A stretch of 64,000 nucleotides of DNA, taken from the NCBI RefSeq assembly GCF_904848625.1, contig NZ_CAJHCP010000009.1, positions 62,001-126,000 on the forward strand, written 5' to 3'. The notes under the pieces were generated by a model, which saw only the letters and a program-made list of their open reading frames with translations, did no database searches and was not told where the DNA came from. Position 1 is the stretch's first letter; each line of letters starts with the position of its first letter. This stretch comes from Paraburkholderia metrosideri (GTDB taxonomy: Bacteria > Pseudomonadota > Gammaproteobacteria > Burkholderiales > Burkholderiaceae). The position numbers and the translations under genes are program-made. Positions 61,560 to 64,000 of the stretch are shown here, piece after piece.

Positions 61560-62039
61560 ATGAAACGATTCGAGCCGAGCTTTCTCGACAAGTTGTTCGA
61601 CGACGAACCGCATCTGCCGGCTTCCCCGGCGATGCGGCAGTTGTCGCTGGATGAACTGAAAAGCACGGTGGCACGCGACGTCGAAGCGATCCTGAACACC
61701 CGGATTGCGTTGACCGAACATGAACTCGAAGCACTGCCCGAATGCCGTCAATCGGTGCTGACGTATGGATTGAACGACTTCGCCGGTTTGAGCCTGGCGA
61801 GTCACTACGATCGGACTTTTATCTGCAAGTCCATTCAGCAGGCCATTGCGCGGCATGAGCCGCGCCTCCAGCGCGTTTCGGTGACGCTCGAATTGAACGA
61901 ACAGTCCACGAATGCGCTGTACTTTGCCATTCAGGCGTTGCTCGTCGTGCACCCGGCTGAAGAACCGGTGAGTTTCGACGCGATGCTGCAACCATCGACC
62001 TTGCAGTATTCGGTTACGCGCGCGCGGGCCAGACTTTGA
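61560..62039 (+). CDS. tssE: T6SS baseplate protein TssE
   Basis: A 159-residue gp25-like protein: SFLDKLFDDEP, LKSTVARDVEAILNTRIALT, SVLTYGLNDFAGLSLASHY and IARHEPRLQRVSVTLELNEQ. It completes the baseplate with TssFGK and starts sheath polymerisation. Confidence 0.95.
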   Translation: MKRFEPSFLDKLFDDEPHLPASPAMRQLSLDELKSTVARDVEAILNTRIALTEHELEALPECRQSVLTYGLNDFAGLSLASHYDRTFICKSIQQAIARHEPRLQRVSVTLELNEQSTNALYFAIQALLVVHPAEEPVSFDAMLQPSTLQYSVTRARARL

Positions 62040-62099
62040 GGGATGCGTGACGCAGCGGTTTGATTCGGCAGGAAGTGCTGGAAGTCCGGGGATAGAAAG

Positions 62100-63938
62100 A
62101 TGGAAGAACTACTGCCGTTTTACGAGCGCGAGCTGGCCTTTCTGCGCCGCTACTCGCGTGATTTTGCCGAGCGTTATCCGAAGATCGCCGCGCGACTCGC
62201 GATCTCGGGCGAGCATTGTGAGGATCCCCACGTCGAGCGAATGATTGAATCGTTCGCGCTGCTGGGTGCACGCATCAACAAGAAGCTCGACGACGACTAC
62301 CCTGAATTCACCGAAGCACTCCTCGAAGTGCTTTATCCGCATTATTTGCGGCCGTTTCCTTCATGTTCGATTGCGCAATTCGGTACTTCGGCGGCGATCA
62401 GCCAGTTGACCGAGGCAGCGGTCATAGAACGTGGCACGGAACTGAAAAGTCGGCCGGTCAATGGCGTGCAATGTCGCTTTCGAACCGCGTATGACGTGAA
62501 AGTTGCGCCCATCCGCATCTCCGAAGCGAAATTTTCGCCGGTTGCGATGGCGCCCGCGGCAACCGTTCTGCCGAACAATGCGGCGGCTGTCGTGTCGATT
62601 ACGTTCGAGTCCACCGCACCGCAATTCGATCTCGGTGCGTTCAAACTCAATACGCTGCGCACGCATCTGCACGGAGAGCAATCGTTTATCGCCGCACTGC
62701 TCGATTGCCTGTTCATCAATCAGATGGCGGCCTACGTAGAAATGGACCGTAGCGGGCGATGGAAAACATTGCACACATCGCCAGTTGCGCAGGCAGGTTT
62801 CGACGAGGCTGATTCGCTGATCGACTATCCGGCCAAAGCGCACCCCGCGTACCGGCTCCTAACCGAGTATTTCGCGTTTCCCGAGAAATTCAATTTCGTG
62901 GACTTCGACCTTGGTGCGATGACGCGAGCGACGGGTCGTTGTCAACGTCTGACGTTGCACATCGTTCTGAAGGAGCTGCGTAGCGACTCGCATGTCGCGC
63001 GCCTGATGGAATCGCTAACGGCTGCGCATTTCCGGCTTTTCTGTACGCCGATCGTCAATCTGTTCAAGCAGCACGGCGAACCGATACGCGTTAGCCATCA
63101 GTCGATTTCGTATCCCGTGATTGCCGAGGCGCGGCGCGCGTTCGCGTACGAAGTGTATTCAATCGATTCGGTGCGTCTGGTCAAACAGACCGCGCAGAAT
63201 GAAACGGTGATCGAATTTCGCCCGTTCTACTCGCTGCATCACGGCGAGCCGCAACGTGCCGGGCACTACTGGTTTGCACGGCGCGACGAATGGGTCGCAC
63301 AAAAGAGTCCCGGCTACGAAACCGAAATCTCGATCGTCGATATCGATTTCGAGCCGGCCGCGCCGCAGACCGATACGCTCAGTCTCGATTTGACCTGTAC
63401 CAATCGCGATCTGCCTGCCGCACTGGCGGTTGGACTTGAAGGCGGCGACCTGTTTCTCGAAGGCGGCTCGTTGACCGGCAGCATTTCGATGCTCCGCCGC
63501 CCGACGCCGAGTGTGCGCTTTGAGCGAGGCCGTTCTTCGCATTGGCGGCTGATCTCACACCTCGCGTTAAACCACGTTTCGCTCGCGAATAACGGCCTGT
63601 CGGCGCTCAAGGAAATGCTGGTGTTGTACGACTTGCGCCGCACGGCGGTGTCGTCGCGTCATATCGACGGCATTGCGGGCATCGAACAACGTGCTGCCGT
63701 GCAGTGGTTGCAAGGCAAACCATTTGCTACGTTTGTGCGCGGTATCGAAATCCGTCTGACGATCGACGAAGAGCATTTCGTCGGTACCAGCCTTGCGTCG
63801 TTCGTCCGGGTAATCGATACATTCTTTGGGCTGTATGTTCATCTGAACAGCTTTGTACAACTGGTCGTGCTGTCAAAACGCACCGGCGAGGAGATCCTTC
63901 GATGCAAGCCCCGCAGCGGCGAATCGATCCTGGTGTAG
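62100..63938 (+). CDS. tssF: T6SS baseplate protein TssF
   Basis: A 612-residue TssF: MEELLPFYERELAFLRRYSR, FAERYPKIAARLAI, EDPHVERMIESFALLGARIN and LDDDYPEFTEALLEVLYPHY are the conserved N terminus. The C terminus includes SFVRVIDTFFGLYVHLNSFV. The end overlaps tssG by 37 bp, which ties translation of the 2:1 TssF:TssG wedge components. Confidence 0.96.
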   Translation: MEELLPFYERELAFLRRYSRDFAERYPKIAARLAISGEHCEDPHVERMIESFALLGARINKKLDDDYPEFTEALLEVLYPHYLRPFPSCSIAQFGTSAAISQLTEAAVIERGTELKSRPVNGVQCRFRTAYDVKVAPIRISEAKFSPVAMAPAATVLPNNAAAVVSITFESTAPQFDLGAFKLNTLRTHLHGEQSFIAALLDCLFINQMAAYVEMDRSGRWKTLHTSPVAQAGFDEADSLIDYPAKAHPAYRLLTEYFAFPEKFNFVDFDLGAMTRATGRCQRLTLHIVLKELRSDSHVARLMESLTAAHFRLFCTPIVNLFKQHGEPIRVSHQSISYPVIAEARRAFAYEVYSIDSVRLVKQTAQNETVIEFRPFYSLHHGEPQRAGHYWFARRDEWVAQKSPGYETEISIVDIDFEPAAPQTDTLSLDLTCTNRDLPAALAVGLEGGDLFLEGGSLTGSISMLRRPTPSVRFERGRSSHWRLISHLALNHVSLANNGLSALKEMLVLYDLRRTAVSSRHIDGIAGIEQRAAVQWLQGKPFATFVRGIEIRLTIDEEHFVGTSLASFVRVIDTFFGLYVHLNSFVQLVVLSKRTGEEILRCKPRSGESILV

Positions 63939-64000
63939 TCGAGCAGCTTCTCGATGAACCGCATCGCTTCCAGTTTTTTCAGGCGGTGCGAATTCTGGAG
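63902..64000 (+). CDS. tssG: T6SS baseplate protein TssG (5' end only)
   Basis: The 33 visible codons read MQAPQRRIDPGVVEQLLDEP then HRFQFFQAVRILE, the standard TssG start (EPxRFxFFQAVRLLE). It starts within the tssF 3' end, 37 bp of overlap, and continues beyond the window. Because it is so short at the edge it would be missed by ORF-length cut-offs. Confidence 0.88.
   Translation, partial: MQAPQRRIDPGVVEQLLDEPHRFQFFQAVRILE

Overview
The window looks like a chromosome segment of a Burkholderiaceae bacterium, most likely Paraburkholderia or Burkholderia. It is GC-rich, its genes are tightly packed into operons, it has many LysR regulators paired with divergent operons, and it carries a 2,2-dialkylglycine decarboxylase (dgdA) very close to the characterised Burkholderia cepacia enzyme as I remember it. 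It also holds a proteobacterial type VI secretion locus in the tssLKJ / tssBC-hcp-tssEFG arrangement. No transposase, integrase, CRISPR array or rRNA was seen. One tRNA, tRNA-Leu(GAG), is present.

Layout. 1-2480: end of a phospholipase-D-like lipoprotein gene and a DUF2252 gene, probably one operon. 2967-7853: a LysR regulator divergent from a four-gene catabolic operon (MFS transporter, SDR, TIM-barrel isomerase, COG3618-type amidohydrolase). 7984-9174: a lower-GC islet with a DUF1493 gene, a frameshifted gene directly upstream of it that standard ORF calling misses, and a small ORF. 9313-25250: a large organosulfur island with one SsuBC-type ABC transporter, four substrate-binding proteins, two FMNH2-dependent LLM monooxygenases, an acyl-CoA-dehydrogenase-like flavoprotein, a cysteine-dioxygenase-type enzyme, a four-domain rhodanese, a class II aldolase, an SDR, a nitroreductase and a LysR regulator. 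25783-28836: bacterioferritin, a LysR gene divergent from a small membrane protein, and an unknown gene. 29081-35404: an NCS1 permease and a LysR-controlled operon of flavin monooxygenase, RidA, DUF1028 and M20 deacylase. 35564-39080: a GH3 glycosidase lipoprotein divergent from an AraC regulator. 39188-41994: small envelope and stress proteins and a periplasmic lactonase-fold protein. 42429-46261: cytochrome bo3 oxidase cyoABCD. 46459-52110: VOC protein, tRNA-Leu, membrane protein, flavin reductase-like protein, DUF2945, TRIC-type channel and M20 hydrolase. 52585-54849: dgdA with divergent dgdR. 54935-64000: type VI secretion, running off the right edge.

How the genes work together. The sulfur island reads as uptake of one or several organosulfur compounds followed by FMN-dependent oxygenation and handling of the released carbon and sulfur. 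The order LLM monooxygenase, aldolase, thiol dioxygenase, multi-rhodanese (translationally coupled over the last three genes) does not match a pathway I know and is the best candidate here for an undescribed system. The NCS1/FMO/RidA/DUF1028/M20 set similarly suggests import and oxidative opening of a nitrogen heterocycle. Both are inferences from gene content. All coordinates and motifs were read by eye; family names come from recognition of sequence patterns, not database searches.
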